A stretch of 34,996 nt of DNA from a virus, in the IMG/VR virus record IMGVR_UViG_3300046559_000118, positions 1-34,996 of that record; one strand, written 5' to 3'. Positions 1 to 8,602 of the stretch are shown one piece after another. Each line of letters opens with the position of its first letter. Position 1 is the first letter of the stretch. Both the position numbers and the translations under genes were made by a program. The notes under the pieces were generated by a model. It worked only from the letters and a program-made list of their open reading frames with translations, had not been told where the DNA came from and made no database searches.

Positions 1-832
1 CCTTAGTGCTTATCCTGACTGGGGAGTAGCCGCTCGAGCGCCAAATCATGCCGCGGCCTTCACTGTTCTGCCCCACCCACACGAGCGTACTATCCAAGTC
101 CACGAGCGAGAACCCAGCCGCCGCGCCTTGCTCGAGCAGCGCCCCAGGAATAGGCAGATAGGGATTCAGCGGATCAGCCGTCGTGTAGTAGACATCCGAC
201 GTCAGCGACCCCAGCAACCACAGTTGGCCGAGGACTACCGACATGGACACCCACGGGTCCGGTTGCGTGCTGCGAAGGGCTTTGCTACCCAGACTCCAGC
301 CGGTGGCCTGGCTGCCGTCATTGATGGCCGACCAGTAGAAGGCCGAGGCCGTCGCATCGAACGCAATGAACCGGCTGCTGAGATAGACCACCTGACGAAT
401 CGGGACGCCGGCGCCTGAAAACGTGGTGATCTTCTCGAAGCTATTATCGGAAAACTTGAAGTGGTAGAGACTGCCCCCACTCGTGACCATCATCGCGTCG
501 ATGGCGGGATTGGCCGCAAAGGTGGCCGGGTAGCTGTCGCTGTCCACATCCCCGCGATCGGTAACGGTCCCGTTACTGGCGTATTCCTTGAGCTTGAATC
601 CCACGACAGCAAACAGGCGATTGGTCAGCCCACCGGTCGCAAACAATCCGCGGCCTGGACTCTGCGCCACGGTCGCAAAGGTTGTGAACCCCGGACAGGG
701 ATAGAGCACATAGGGCACTTTCGCGCCTTGCGACTCCATCCGCTCCACATACCAGTTCATGCAGAACTCGACATCCGCATTCGGACTCTGCGACGTATAG
801 GACGGCCCGAGGAAGTTGGGGATCACGGCCAT
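1..832 (-). CDS. P22 gp10-like packaged DNA stabilisation protein, 3' end cut
   Basis: This reading frame starts at ATG 832 and stays open to the window edge, so only the first 277 residues are seen. The N-terminus carries the pattern typical of podoviral gp10-like proteins: an opening close to PNFLGPSYTSQSPNAD followed by a short stretch with CMNWY and then PGF. Later residues look like beta-propeller strands (GLFATGG, LFAVVG, QLWLLGS, WVGQNS). In P22, gp10 sits below the portal and gp4 and plugs the head after packaging. Here the gene is the leftmost of the late cluster, and its ATG follows the stop of the upstream gene after one base. The family call is from recognised sequence pattern, not from a search. 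Confidence 0.75.
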   Translation of the reverse strand, partial: MAVIPNFLGPSYTSQSPNADVEFCMNWYVERMESQGAKVPYVLYPCPGFTTFATVAQSPGRGLFATGGLTNRLFAVVGFKLKEYASNGTVTDRGDVDSDSYPATFAANPAIDAMMVTSGGSLYHFKFSDNSFEKITTFSGAGVPIRQVVYLSSRFIAFDATASAFYWSAINDGSQATGWSLGSKALRSTQPDPWVSMSVVLGQLWLLGSLTSDVYYTTADPLNPYLPIPGALLEQGAAAGFSLVDLDSTLVWVGQNSEGRGMIWRSSGYSPVRISTK

Positions 833-833
833 A

Positions 834-1172
834 CTAGGGGGTCCGCTCCCGGCGCTTCGCCATTTTGTCGCCAAACGCCATGTAGAACAGTTGCCCCAAC
901 ACCGCCATCGCGATACTGCGGAGCCACCACGTAATCTCGGTCACGCTGCTCTCGAGCTTCGACACCCGCGCTTGGAAATCTTCGGCTTCGATGAGTGTGA
1001 CCCGACGCGACAGCTCGTTAATCGCCCAATCGACTGGCGACTGTCCAGCCGTCACGAAATCATGCTGGTTGGGCATCGCATGGAGACGCAGCATCGACAG
1101 CCAGCCCACGAGCAGCGTGCCAATGGCGATGCACCAGAACGCGATCAGGATGACCCGGAGAGGACGCCGCAT
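834..1172 (-). CDS. small late membrane protein with two hydrophobic segments
   Basis: A 112-residue protein whose ATG (1172-1170) overlaps the stop of the upstream gene by one base (TAATG), which fixes the start. A strong hydrophobic helix lies at about residues 7-28 after a basic start (MRRPLR). A helical, charged stretch with coiled-coil character follows at about residues 45-80 (RRVTLIEAEDFQARVSKLE). A second hydrophobic segment at about 83-100 (WWLRSIAMAVLGQLFYMAF) precedes a basic tail (KMAKRRERTP). I do not recognise the family. It could be a holin-type or a tail-associated membrane protein. The topology alone does not decide this, and the better holin candidate is at 29843. Confidence 0.7.
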   Translation of the reverse strand: MRRPLRVILIAFWCIAIGTLLVGWLSMLRLHAMPNQHDFVTAGQSPVDWAINELSRRVTLIEAEDFQARVSKLESSVTEITWWLRSIAMAVLGQLFYMAFGDKMAKRRERTP

Positions 1173-1783
1173 TAGCTTGTCGCCGCCGTGAGGGTGAAGT
1201 AATGCACGGTGATCCGCACCGCGCCAGTCGTGAATACGCCCGCATTCGCGGTGAGCACCACGCCCGTCGCGCTGACATACAGCGTGGGTTTCCACGTCGA
1301 AAGGTGATTCGTCAGGTTCGAGATCGTGCCCACGCTCAGCGCCTGCGTGTTCGCGAAGGCGTTGGTGGTCGTGCCGTCACCGGCTTTCCACGTCGTCAGC
1401 GCCGCGCCGGTCAAGATGGTCGTCACGCGCGTATCGACCGCCCAGACAATCGACCCGGCGGGGATGAGGCTGGCCGCCGTCACCGTGGAAGCGCCGCTCG
1501 TCGTCGCCAGAAGCACCGTCGCCTGCTGATACTGGCTGATCTGGCCGTTGGCGCCGAGCACGTTCAGAGCCGTGGTGCCCGTCAGCGTCGTCCCGCTCAC
1601 GGCGGCGGTAGCCGCCAGGCTCGTGGCCGTAATCGCGGTCGCGCTGAGCGTGCTGTTGTCCGTGATGGCGTTCGTGGTCGTGAGCGCGCCGCCGTCGGTG
1701 ATGTCGCCGGTCGTGGTAATCGTCGCCACGGACAGGTTCGCCCCCGATGGCAGCGAATAGGTCAAAAAGACGCTCGACGCCAT
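1172..1783 (-). CDS. Thr/Ser/Ala-rich beta-repeat virion protein, probably fibre-associated
   Basis: A 203-residue protein almost without charged residues in its first half and rich in Thr, Ala, Ser and Gly. It shows short repeated beta-strand phrases (TITTTGDITDGGALTTTNAITDNSTL), as in trimeric fibre shafts. The second half (from about residue 100: SLIPAGSIVWAVDTRVTT, later VRITVHYF at the end) looks like a compact beta-sandwich. The gene lies between the fibre at 1900 and gp10, so an adhesin or fibre-tip role is likely. No catalytic motif is visible. Confidence 0.7.
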   Translation of the reverse strand: MASSVFLTYSLPSGANLSVATITTTGDITDGGALTTTNAITDNSTLSATAITATSLAATAAVSGTTLTGTTALNVLGANGQISQYQQATVLLATTSGASTVTAASLIPAGSIVWAVDTRVTTILTGAALTTWKAGDGTTTNAFANTQALSVGTISNLTNHLSTWKPTLYVSATGVVLTANAGVFTTGAVRITVHYFTLTAATS

Positions 1784-1900
1784 CTAGCCCACCCCCAAGA
1801 GTGCCAACAACTTCGCGCCGCCGCCAGGCGATGGCGGAATCGGCGGGGTCAGAATGGCCGCCAACGGGGCGCCACCTACTGGGGCTGCTCCGATGGCCAT
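1784..1900 (-). CDS. 38-residue Pro/Gly/Ala-rich small protein
   Basis: A short frame that exactly fills the space between two fibre genes. Its ATG (1900-1898) overlaps the stop of the upstream fibre gene by one base (TAATG), and its TAG ends directly before the ATG of the next gene. The product is hydrophobic and Pro/Gly-rich (MAIGAAPVGGAPLAAILT, then PPIPPSPGGG, then KLLALLGVG). The exact fit between neighbours is the main reason to call it a gene. I do not recognise the family and no function can be given. Confidence 0.5.
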   Translation of the reverse strand: MAIGAAPVGGAPLAAILTPPIPPSPGGGAKLLALLGVG

Positions 1901-3138
1901 TAGGCGACAAACTCCGCATCGGCAGTGTAGTGAACGCCGACGAGATCGCCCACCGCGCCCGAACCGTCACCCGTCGCCGTCACCACGAACCAGCGATCCG
2001 TCGTGGAGTTGGTGCGGATCGCTGTCGCGGTCTGCGCGGCTGCTGCGCCGCCGCTGAACCTCCAGCACTGAGCGCCAGAGGCCGTGGGCGTGAATAGCGT
2101 GACCGTGGGCGGAATCTTCCACATCTGGACTGGGAAGGTCACGGGATAGTTCGCCGCCAATGCCGAGGTTGTCGTCTTGCCAATCAGGCCCGTGGCCCCA
2201 GATCCGGCCGTCGCCTCCGACAAACTCGCGGCCGGGACGACGGTCAACGGGAACGACTTGTTGAAGAACCGCTGACACCGCACCACTTCATCGGCCAAGG
2301 GGAACGGGATGTAGTCCACCAGATCCGTGCCCTGCGTCATCTGGAACTCCGCAATCCCGCAGGCGTCCGAGGCCGCGCCAATCGTGTCGCGGTAGAGCAC
2401 CGGGCATAGATTCTGTGCCGAGGACGGGATCGTGAAGGTGCAAGACGAGCGCAGCCAGTTGGCTGTCGAGGTGATCGAAGCCGCCACGCCGCTGACCGTC
2501 GCATTCTCGAGGCCAATCGCATCCGGCGTGATCTGGATGAGGTTCGTGCCCCACGTCGGGTCCGTGCTCGCGCCGCCGATGGCCGAGATGAACGTCGGGC
2601 AGACATCGACCGTGCCGGAGGAATTGAGATAGAGCAGCCCGAGCCGATATGTCGCATTCGACCCAGCGAACTGCTTCAACTTCACCGAGAGGCGGACTTG
2701 CTTGCCACGCAGGTGAGCCATGTCTGACGCAATCACAAACTGCGATAGGATGAACTTCGCGGCGTTCGTGGCCTGCGTGATCTTGCCGTAGTAGCGGGCC
2801 AAGAGATTCGTCTCAGGCGCCGCAATGGAATCGATCTGCGCCCATGAGGGCGTGGTGGCGTTGCCGACTGTCACCGCCCATCGGTCAGCGACCTGGCCGG
2901 CGCGCGTGGTTGTGCTGACGCTTGGAATGGCCGTCGAAGCCGTTGCCACGCGCTGCTGCACATAGAACCCGCCGTTGTAGAGGATGTTCTGCTCGTCCAG
3001 CCCCATGTTGGCGAACGTGCTGATCACGCCGTTCTGGTCGCGGGTCTTGTAGCGCCCATCGGCCGAGTCGATGTAATCCAGCACCCGATTCGAGGTCGGA
3101 TTGTTGGACGGAGCCGTTTCTGTCGGTCGATTCCACAC
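1900..3138 (-). CDS. tail fibre / carbohydrate-binding tail protein
   Basis: A 412-residue protein starting at GTG 3138, with a GGAG box about nine bases ahead. The first 50 residues look like a short attachment region (DYIDSADGRYKTRDQNGVI). A long jelly-roll-like domain follows at about residues 55-280 (NGGFYVQQRVATAS, ADRWAVTVG, RLSVKLKQF, a CGIAEFQMT region), typical of carbohydrate-binding modules in phage tail proteins. The phrase DEVVRCQRFFNKSFPL marks the start of a C-terminal beta domain. It lies directly downstream of the tailspike and is probably part of the adsorption apparatus. Confidence 0.75.
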   Translation of the reverse strand: MWNRPTETAPSNNPTSNRVLDYIDSADGRYKTRDQNGVISTFANMGLDEQNILYNGGFYVQQRVATASTAIPSVSTTTRAGQVADRWAVTVGNATTPSWAQIDSIAAPETNLLARYYGKITQATNAAKFILSQFVIASDMAHLRGKQVRLSVKLKQFAGSNATYRLGLLYLNSSGTVDVCPTFISAIGGASTDPTWGTNLIQITPDAIGLENATVSGVAASITSTANWLRSSCTFTIPSSAQNLCPVLYRDTIGAASDACGIAEFQMTQGTDLVDYIPFPLADEVVRCQRFFNKSFPLTVVPAASLSEATAGSGATGLIGKTTTSALAANYPVTFPVQMWKIPPTVTLFTPTASGAQCWRFSGGAAAAQTATAIRTNSTTDRWFVVTATGDGSGAVGDLVGVHYTADAEFVA

Positions 3139-3140
3139 GG

Positions 3141-4841
3141 TCAGATCTCCAAAATCATGGCACCTGAGAACTCCCAGACGGTGCCCGTCGGCTGGGTCCA
3201 GCCGGTCGGCACCACGAGGGATTCGCAGTCAAAGACATACATCTCACCCGTGCCGTTCGGTGAGCCGTTGATGAGCTTGGTCCTGTTGCCTGAGAACGTG
3301 CCTTGCGCGGGCACGGCATTGGCGACGAGTGCCTGCGGGTCCACCGTCAGTTCGATATCGTTCTCGGCCCCCGCCACGATGTTGAACTGTGAGAGCGCCA
3401 GATTCTGGTCTCCAGCCCCTGATGCGAGCAGCGCGGCCCCACCACGCACGCGGTTGTTATTCCCTGAGGTGATGTGGACGTTATCGCCACCATTGGCGAA
3501 AAACTGCAAGTCAAAGATGTTGCCATTCCCGCCATCGATATTGATCCCGTGCCGCAGGTTGTAGCCGCAGAACCCGTTGAAGAAATTGCCCGTGCCGGTG
3601 ACGTGAATCCCATCGCCTGAGGTCGAGTGGTTGATGTTCCCACCTTCCTCCTGCATCAGCCCCATCCAGGTGTTGTATTTGCCGTTCTCCTCGATGGCAT
3701 GCAGGCCGAGGTTATCCACGAGCAGCCCCGTCACCATGATGTTGAACCCGGCTGAGTCGTTTTGCACCCCGATGCCGTCACACAGCTGCACCACCACGCT
3801 TTGGAGCACGGTCTGGACTTGCGCCTTGAGAACGATGCCGCCCACTTTCATATTGACCATCTGGACTTCGATGATCATGTTCGGGTTGGTCGCCACCGTG
3901 CCCGTGTTGTCGAACTGGATGCCTGCACAACTTGGGGCGGGTGACTGCGACTTCCCTCCAGCCATCCGCAGGTTCCGCACCACGCAGCCCGTATTGGTCG
4001 TGGACTTCAACTGAATCATCGCGGCATTGGCATTGGCAGGCGGTGATACCAGCAGCGTCCCCATCCCCGACCCGCTCAACTGCTGGGTGTTGTTCAGTTT
4101 GATGACCGAACAGAAGCAGCTCGCTGGCGGGATGAGCACGTTCGAGCTGGCCCCAATCAGGTCCAATGCATCCTGAATCGGCCCCGCGTCGTCAGGCCCG
4201 ACACCCTTAGTTGTCGCGGCCGATGGCGCGTTGTCATTCAGCGTGAGTGTGGTGGTGCCACCACCAGCCGTGATGTAGCTCGTGAACAGAGTGCCATTGT
4301 CGAGCACGACCCAGATGCCATTGCCGTTCACGAAGCTCAAGGCCGAGGCGACCGTGAGGCTGTTCGTGCCAGATCCAATCGATCCCGTGGTGGTGGTGAG
4401 TGACCCAGAGAACCGCCGCGTGAGGGCCGGGCTCATCACATCGACCCAGGGCGAGCCGTTCACGCGCATCGTGCCGAACGTTGGCGCATCCGCACTCGCA
4501 CCCTGAATCAGCGAGGCCACGGCGAACTTGGCTGAGTAATCGGCCGTGACCCACTTCGTGCCGGCCGAGAGATTCACCGCGGCATTGGCGTTGGAGCTTT
4601 CCTGAATCGTCGTCCGCGCAAGTGTGGTCCCAGAGTTGGTATAGACGCCTTGTCCGGTTTCCCAGTCACCCGTCGGCGTGCCGTTCGTGTCAACCGCCCA
4701 GAGCGAGTAATTGACGACGATGCCGTCATAGCCCGCCGGGAACAACTGATAGCCCGTGACTGCGGCGCCGAGCGTGAGCGTGCCCGTCCCGGTCGTGGTC
4801 GTTTTGACCAACACGCGATCATGGAACAGGGGCTGGCTCAT
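3141..4841 (-). CDS. tailspike with N-terminal fibre domain and right-handed beta-helix
   Basis: A 566-residue protein. Residues 1-110 match a domain common at the start of phage fibres ([20 protein letters not shown] ... WETGQGVY ... [12 protein letters not shown]). From about residue 130 the protein has the rhythm of a right-handed parallel beta-helix, with Asn ladders and short G-N-rich turns ([31 protein letters not shown]). Such spikes often bind and cut host surface polysaccharide. Candidate acidic residues are present, but an active site cannot be assigned by eye. A short beta domain ends the protein. The gene overlaps the upstream one by an ATGA junction (4838-4841). Confidence 0.8.
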   Translation of the reverse strand: MSQPLFHDRVLVKTTTTGTGTLTLGAAVTGYQLFPAGYDGIVVNYSLWAVDTNGTPTGDWETGQGVYTNSGTTLARTTIQESSNANAAVNLSAGTKWVTADYSAKFAVASLIQGASADAPTFGTMRVNGSPWVDVMSPALTRRFSGSLTTTTGSIGSGTNSLTVASALSFVNGNGIWVVLDNGTLFTSYITAGGGTTTLTLNDNAPSAATTKGVGPDDAGPIQDALDLIGASSNVLIPPASCFCSVIKLNNTQQLSGSGMGTLLVSPPANANAAMIQLKSTTNTGCVVRNLRMAGGKSQSPAPSCAGIQFDNTGTVATNPNMIIEVQMVNMKVGGIVLKAQVQTVLQSVVVQLCDGIGVQNDSAGFNIMVTGLLVDNLGLHAIEENGKYNTWMGLMQEEGGNINHSTSGDGIHVTGTGNFFNGFCGYNLRHGINIDGGNGNIFDLQFFANGGDNVHITSGNNNRVRGGAALLASGAGDQNLALSQFNIVAGAENDIELTVDPQALVANAVPAQGTFSGNRTKLINGSPNGTGEMYVFDCESLVVPTGWTQPTGTVWEFSGAMILEI

Positions 4842-5206
4842 GGCGCCTCATACCCCACATTGGCATCGAGCGCCGTGACGGGCGCCGATCCGCCCGTGGC
4901 CGTCGTCGTCGCCGCCACCTTGATCGCATTGGCGAAACTCAACCGCAGGGACGCCACATTGGCGCCAGATGTGGCCGGGATGCCAATCGACCAGACGGGC
5001 GTGGTGGACCCCACACTCACCGCACCGGCCGTATCGTAGAACTGCACATAGGCCACGGAGGCATTCGGGTTGTAGACAAAGTAGGAGGTCATCACCCCGG
5101 CCCCGCTGCTAATCGTGACGGCGGTGTTCGACAAGCCATTGGCGAGCACGGGAACCGTCGGATTCCCCGTGCTGCCGCCGCCGCCGACCCAGATGCTATT
5201 GGCCAT
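4838..5206 (-). CDS. small beta-rich virion protein
   Basis: A 122-residue, nearly charge-free, Gly/Ala/Thr/Val-rich protein ([57 protein letters not shown]). The strand pattern suggests a single beta-sandwich domain. Its end overlaps the tailspike start by four bases, so the two are probably translated together. It resembles its upstream neighbour in size and composition, and the pair could be decoration or spike-adaptor proteins. No catalytic motif is seen and the family is not recognised. Confidence 0.65.
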   Translation of the reverse strand: MANSIWVGGGGSTGNPTVPVLANGLSNTAVTISSGAGVMTSYFVYNPNASVAYVQFYDTAGAVSVGSTTPVWSIGIPATSGANVASLRLSFANAIKVAATTTATGGSAPVTALDANVGYEAP

Positions 5207-5212
5207 CGACGC

Positions 5213-5596
5213 CTAGTAGGCGACGAGGCCGACGCTCACGGTCCCGCCTCCACCGATGACGGTCGAAATGCGCGCCCGCACATAGAAGAACGCCGCCTGC
5301 GAGATGTGGACGGCCACTTGCACGCCCCCGCTGATCGTGGAGGCATTCAAGGTCGTGATGGCTGAGTACTTGCCCACATCCTGACCGATGGGGACGTAGA
5401 TGGGCTGACCCAGATCGGCCGGGGCGCATTCCTCAAACGTGATCACGCCGGAACTGGTCGTGCTCAGGCCGGCGCAGTAGAACGTGATGTTCGCGCAGCC
5501 CCGCACATCGACCCATGGGCCATAGGTTTCGTCGGCACTCGCGGCCGTGATCTGCTGACTGAGAATCGGGATTTGCCCGTAGGTGCCAATCGCCAC
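5213..5596 (-). CDS. small beta-rich virion protein
   Basis: A 127-residue protein that starts at GTG 5596, overlapping the stop of the joining-protein gene by one base (TAGTG). It is Thr/Ser/Ala/Val-rich with predicted strands throughout (GPWVDVRGCANITFYCAG; GVITFEECAPADLGQPIYV; VAVHISQAAFFYVRARIS). This pattern is often seen in small structural proteins placed between the head-completion gene and the fibre genes. It could act as a tail or spike adaptor. That role is inferred from position only. Confidence 0.65.
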   Translation of the reverse strand: MAIGTYGQIPILSQQITAASADETYGPWVDVRGCANITFYCAGLSTTSSGVITFEECAPADLGQPIYVPIGQDVGKYSAITTLNASTISGGVQVAVHISQAAFFYVRARISTVIGGGGTVSVGLVAY

Positions 5597-6354
5597 TAGT
5601 TGCCTCCGGCGTTCGTCTGAATGTTGTATAGCGTGCGACTGGACAGCCCGAACGAGGCATCATTCAGCGCATCGGACAACTTGACATTGGACCGCTTGAA
5701 CGTCGCGAGGCTGCTCACGGCGATCCGGGCATCCGACGCCGATAACTGCCGACCGTAACTGCCGGCAATGGTATCTGCGAGGTTGTACTTGAGCGCACGC
5801 GGTAATCCATCCGGCACGTAATAGGTCGTCGTCAAATCCGCAAACTGCGCGACGGACTTCTGCAGGAACAGCTCCAGATCGTTCGTGCTGATCGACGGCA
5901 CCGGCCAGAGACAGATGCTCCCGAGGTCATTCGCATATGTCGGGTTGTAGTAGAGGCCGGTCGGCTGGGTGTTGCTCATCCCCGGCAACTGGTTCGCGTC
6001 GTAGGCATCATCGGTGTAGATCCCGAGCGGCACGCGGACTTCCGGGGTCGTCGCCGTCAGCACGAGATTCGCGGCCGTAATCGAACCCTGATTCGATGGG
6101 CGATCCGTGTTGAAATCGCCCCCTGTGCCAATCGTGTATGGATTCGTCTCGCCGCCCTTGTTGGCGGTCAACGTGAACCGCTCTCGGCCAATGACAGGGA
6201 TGAACAGATCCCGATTCCCCCACTCGCTCAGCATGTCGTTCATCTGCGTGCGCGCGTAAGTCAGATCGGCGTTCGGGGGCGTTTCTGATGGGCTAAAGAC
6301 GCCCAAGAGCAGAAACGCCCCAGTCCCGATATCAGTCGCCGTCACCGCCGGCAT
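5596..6354 (-). CDS. head-to-tail joining protein, P22 gp4-like tail accessory factor
   Basis: A 252-residue protein of the podoviral tail accessory (gp4-like) type. The N-terminal helices carry the typical pattern: IGTGAFLLLGVFSPSETP, then a helix with MNDMLSEWGNRDLF. The C-terminal half has the helical block expected for the family (GLPRALKYNLADTIAGSYGR, then a helix with SLATFKRSN). In P22 the gp4 ring is the first protein added below the portal after packaging. P22 gp4 is 166 residues, so this protein is longer, mainly through the central beta insert (about residues 60-150). It sits between the head genes and the tail genes, as expected. Confidence 0.75.
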   Translation of the reverse strand: MPAVTATDIGTGAFLLLGVFSPSETPPNADLTYARTQMNDMLSEWGNRDLFIPVIGRERFTLTANKGGETNPYTIGTGGDFNTDRPSNQGSITAANLVLTATTPEVRVPLGIYTDDAYDANQLPGMSNTQPTGLYYNPTYANDLGSICLWPVPSISTNDLELFLQKSVAQFADLTTTYYVPDGLPRALKYNLADTIAGSYGRQLSASDARIAVSSLATFKRSNVKLSDALNDASFGLSSRTLYNIQTNAGGN

Positions 6355-6366
6355 TGAGCCCCTTAC

Positions 6367-7371
6367 TTACTGCGGGTTGACGGCCAAGCCGCCCGCTGCC
6401 GCCGACACGGCCGCCATGTCGATGTAACTGTTCGCCAGCGCGTTAGTGTCCCCGAACTTGGTCGCGCCGACGGAGACGCAGTCTTTGAACAACAGCATCC
6501 CTCCCGGCGCCGCATTGGTCAGGCTGGCGAGCACCGTCTGGGTCGTGCCGCCGCTCTTGATCGCGTTGATGAACGAACAGCGATTGAACAGCGTGAAGCG
6601 ATCGATGCAGTCCGCGCCCGTGCCGAGAATGGTCAACGCCCCAGAGCTGGTGGACTGGCTCGGGAAGAGGCAATCTTCAAACACGTTGCGCGGCGTAGCG
6701 CCGGCCAGTTCCAGACTCGCATTCGTGGTCGCGCGGGCTTTTGTGTCCGTCCCGATGGTGCAATGCGTAAAGTAGTTTTCCCCGCTGCCGGCTGAGCCGA
6801 TCTTGAGATTCCGCGACCCGGCGCTCGTGCCGGACCCCGCATCGGTATCCGACATCCCGGCAAAATGGCAGTTCGAGAAGGTGTTGTCGCTGCCTGTGAT
6901 CGTCATGCAAATCTGGGACGTCGTGCCGGTGTCGAAGCCTTGGAACCATTCGATATTCACGAAGTAACAGCCGCTCGCGGAGATCGTGAAGAAGTTCGCG
7001 AAGGCCGTCACCGCGGCGGTCGGCGCGATCCGGGCGCGTTGCGACAAAAGGCCCGGCTCAGACACGCCGACCATGTGCGCCCCGCTTTTCGCCCAGGCGA
7101 AATTCGCAGACAAGCGCACGCTGCCGGTGGACGCCCCATTGCCCACAAGCACGATCACGTCGTTCTTGTTGCTCCGCAATGCGGCGTAGGCGGTCGCCAG
7201 ATCGGTATAGGGCCGCTGAACCGTGCCGTCTGGGCTCGAGGCGGGATTCCCAAACGAGGGCCAGAGATACACGAGGTTACCCGGCGTAAACGGCAAGACC
7301 GACGCAAAGTTGGCGTTGATGTCGAGGATGTTCTGGCGGGTAAAGGCCCCGCCGCCGCTGATCAGATTCAT
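6367..7371 (-). CDS. right-handed beta-helix virion protein in the head module
   Basis: A 334-residue protein. Residues 1-60 form a small lead-in (MNLISGGGAFTRQNILDINA). A region like the start of parallel beta-helix proteins follows (GTVQRPYTDLATAYAALRSN, then NDVIVLVGNG). Many short strand-turn repeats come next (GCYFVNIEWFQGF; SDNTFSNCHFAG; GENYFTHCTIG; RNVFEDCLF; TLFNRCSFINA), with Cys/Asn at regular places. Its location between the decoration-like genes and the joining protein suggests a head-surface fibre rather than a tailspike. A GGAGTCCC ribosome site precedes the ATG. Enzyme activity cannot be judged. Confidence 0.7.
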   Translation of the reverse strand: MNLISGGGAFTRQNILDINANFASVLPFTPGNLVYLWPSFGNPASSPDGTVQRPYTDLATAYAALRSNKNDVIVLVGNGASTGSVRLSANFAWAKSGAHMVGVSEPGLLSQRARIAPTAAVTAFANFFTISASGCYFVNIEWFQGFDTGTTSQICMTITGSDNTFSNCHFAGMSDTDAGSGTSAGSRNLKIGSAGSGENYFTHCTIGTDTKARATTNASLELAGATPRNVFEDCLFPSQSTSSGALTILGTGADCIDRFTLFNRCSFINAIKSGGTTQTVLASLTNAAPGGMLLFKDCVSVGATKFGDTNALANSYIDMAAVSAAAGGLAVNPQ

Positions 7372-7399
7372 GGGACTCCTTCCACTGGCTCAGCCAGGG

Positions 7400-7417
7400 C
7401 CGTGCGAACCCGCACGG
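7400..7417 (-). other. intergenic stem-loop between head genes
   Basis: A perfect 7-base-pair stem (CCGTGCG with CGCACGG) closed by a four-base loop lies in the 56-base gap between the 7428-7901 and 6367-7371 genes. A smaller stem (CTGGC/GCCAG) lies just downstream on the message. No T-run follows, so it is not an intrinsic terminator. It may stabilise or divide the late message. Confidence 0.5.
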
Positions 7418-7427
7418 AAGGGTCGTG

Positions 7428-7901
7428 CTAGGACTTCGCCGCGTCTGGCGCCATCTGCGCCTTAGTCCGACGATGTCGCTTGACCGGCGTGTGCGGCACG
7501 TCCGGGAGGTGTTTCGCACCATGCGCGGCTTCCGCCTGTCGCACTTCGGCGGCCGCATTCTCACTCAGGCGCCCGTGGCGAATCGCATACTCACGCTCGG
7601 CGGCCAGTTCGCCGTGAACCTGCTGTTCTTTCTCGACCGCGTCGAACGCGGCTTTCGGGCCGACGTAAAACCCGCGCGACTCGAGATTGCGCTGCTCGTC
7701 GGCGTTCATGGCCTGCCGAGTTTCCTCGACTTCAATGCCCTTCTCGCCGCGACGCGCCTTGTACATCTGCTGCGGGAACTCCTCAAACTTAAATGGTCGT
7801 CCAGGAGCGCCCCACTTGCTGTGATGGGCTTCCCACTTCCGCATTTCCTTGGCGTATTCGGTGGACTGGCCGACTTCGATGGAATCGTGGACACCCAACA
7901 T
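7428..7901 (-). CDS. conserved-type phage protein, charged and helical
   Basis: A 157-residue, strongly charged protein between decoration-like genes. The first third has a pattern seen in unnamed phage proteins of the head region (WGAPGRPFKFEEFPQQMYKA, then ESRGFYVGPKAAFDAV). A long helical stretch rich in Ala, Glu and Arg follows (about residues 90-130), and the tail is basic (HTPVKRHRRTKAQMAP). An AAGGAG ribosome site lies ten bases ahead of the ATG. No enzymatic motif is visible. A role in the virion is inferred from position. Confidence 0.65.
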   Translation of the reverse strand: MLGVHDSIEVGQSTEYAKEMRKWEAHHSKWGAPGRPFKFEEFPQQMYKARRGEKGIEVEETRQAMNADEQRNLESRGFYVGPKAAFDAVEKEQQVHGELAAEREYAIRHGRLSENAAAEVRQAEAAHGAKHLPDVPHTPVKRHRRTKAQMAPDAAKS

Positions 7902-7922
7902 AGCTCAGACTCCTTGAGAGAC

Positions 7923-7950
7923 GGCCGACCGAGAGTGATCTCGGCCGGCC
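7923..7950 (-). other. strong intergenic stem-loop downstream of decoration gene
   Basis: In the minus-strand message the sequence forms a 12-base-pair stem (GGCCG, a G-U pair, CCGAGA with TCTCGG, T, CGGCC) around a four-base loop TCAC. It lies between the stop of the 7963-8598 gene and the ribosome site of the next. There is no T-run after it, so RNA protection or partial pausing is more likely than full termination. Confidence 0.55.
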
Positions 7951-7962
7951 GGATATTGCCGC

Positions 7963-8598
7963 TTACGCGAGCGCGATGAGGATCGCGGTCAGCGTGCCGC
8001 TGAACTGCGACTGCGCCTGATTCCAGATCCCGTTGATCGCCATCAGACTCAAGGTCTGCTGCGATCCGGTCGTGAAGGTCGCGACCGTGTAGCCCGTGCT
8101 GGCGTTCCCCAGTCCCGCCGTATATGTCACGGTATGCGCGGCCTTCCCATTGCTCGCGATGTAGAGCAGCGACCCATCTTGGTCCTTGCCGGGATTCGCC
8201 AAGGTCATCGCCAGCGCGTTCGTGCCGTTGATGATCGCCACGGTGTCCTCGCCAGAGGCCGGGAGCGTAATCGCGCCGGCGGCGGAATAGGACTCCACCT
8301 TGCGCCGCCGACCGGCGAGGGCATAGGCCGTGCTGACGCTGGCGTTGGGATTGCCGAAGTCTGATCCCGTGCCGGCGGTGGCATTGGCGCCAGAGGGATG
8401 CGCGATGGGCAGCGTCCCGTTGACGCCACGACGGACCGGGACAATCGTCGCCGTGCCGTTGTAGGTGCTCGTGATCTGCATGAACTCGTTGTCCACCTGG
8501 ACGTAGGAGTTCGTCGCAAAGCCCGAGGCCGAGGTGACCGTGATCTGCTCGTCGCCAACGGCGCACGCCGCGCTGAGGGTGGTTGTCGTTAATGCCAT
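7963..8598 (-). CDS. probable head decoration / cement protein
   Basis: A 211-residue beta-rich protein just downstream of the coat gene, only four bases after its stop. Residues 1-75 resemble the small module often found in phage head proteins (QITVTSASGFATNSYVQVDN, EFMQI, VRRGVNGTLPIAH). The rest is a second beta domain (SYSAAGAITLP; GSLLYIASNGKAAHTVTYTA; SLMAINGIWNQ). Position after the coat gene and the lack of charged or catalytic motifs suggest a cement or decoration role, which is inference. Confidence 0.6.
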   Translation of the reverse strand: MALTTTTLSAACAVGDEQITVTSASGFATNSYVQVDNEFMQITSTYNGTATIVPVRRGVNGTLPIAHPSGANATAGTGSDFGNPNASVSTAYALAGRRRKVESYSAAGAITLPASGEDTVAIINGTNALAMTLANPGKDQDGSLLYIASNGKAAHTVTYTAGLGNASTGYTVATFTTGSQQTLSLMAINGIWNQAQSQFSGTLTAILIALA

Positions 8599-8602
8599 TG
8601 GC

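Noticed and set aside
834-1295. Longer start for the small membrane protein
   Set aside because: The extra N-terminal part overlaps the upstream gene; ATG 1172 has the coupled TAATG junction and a proper membrane-protein start.
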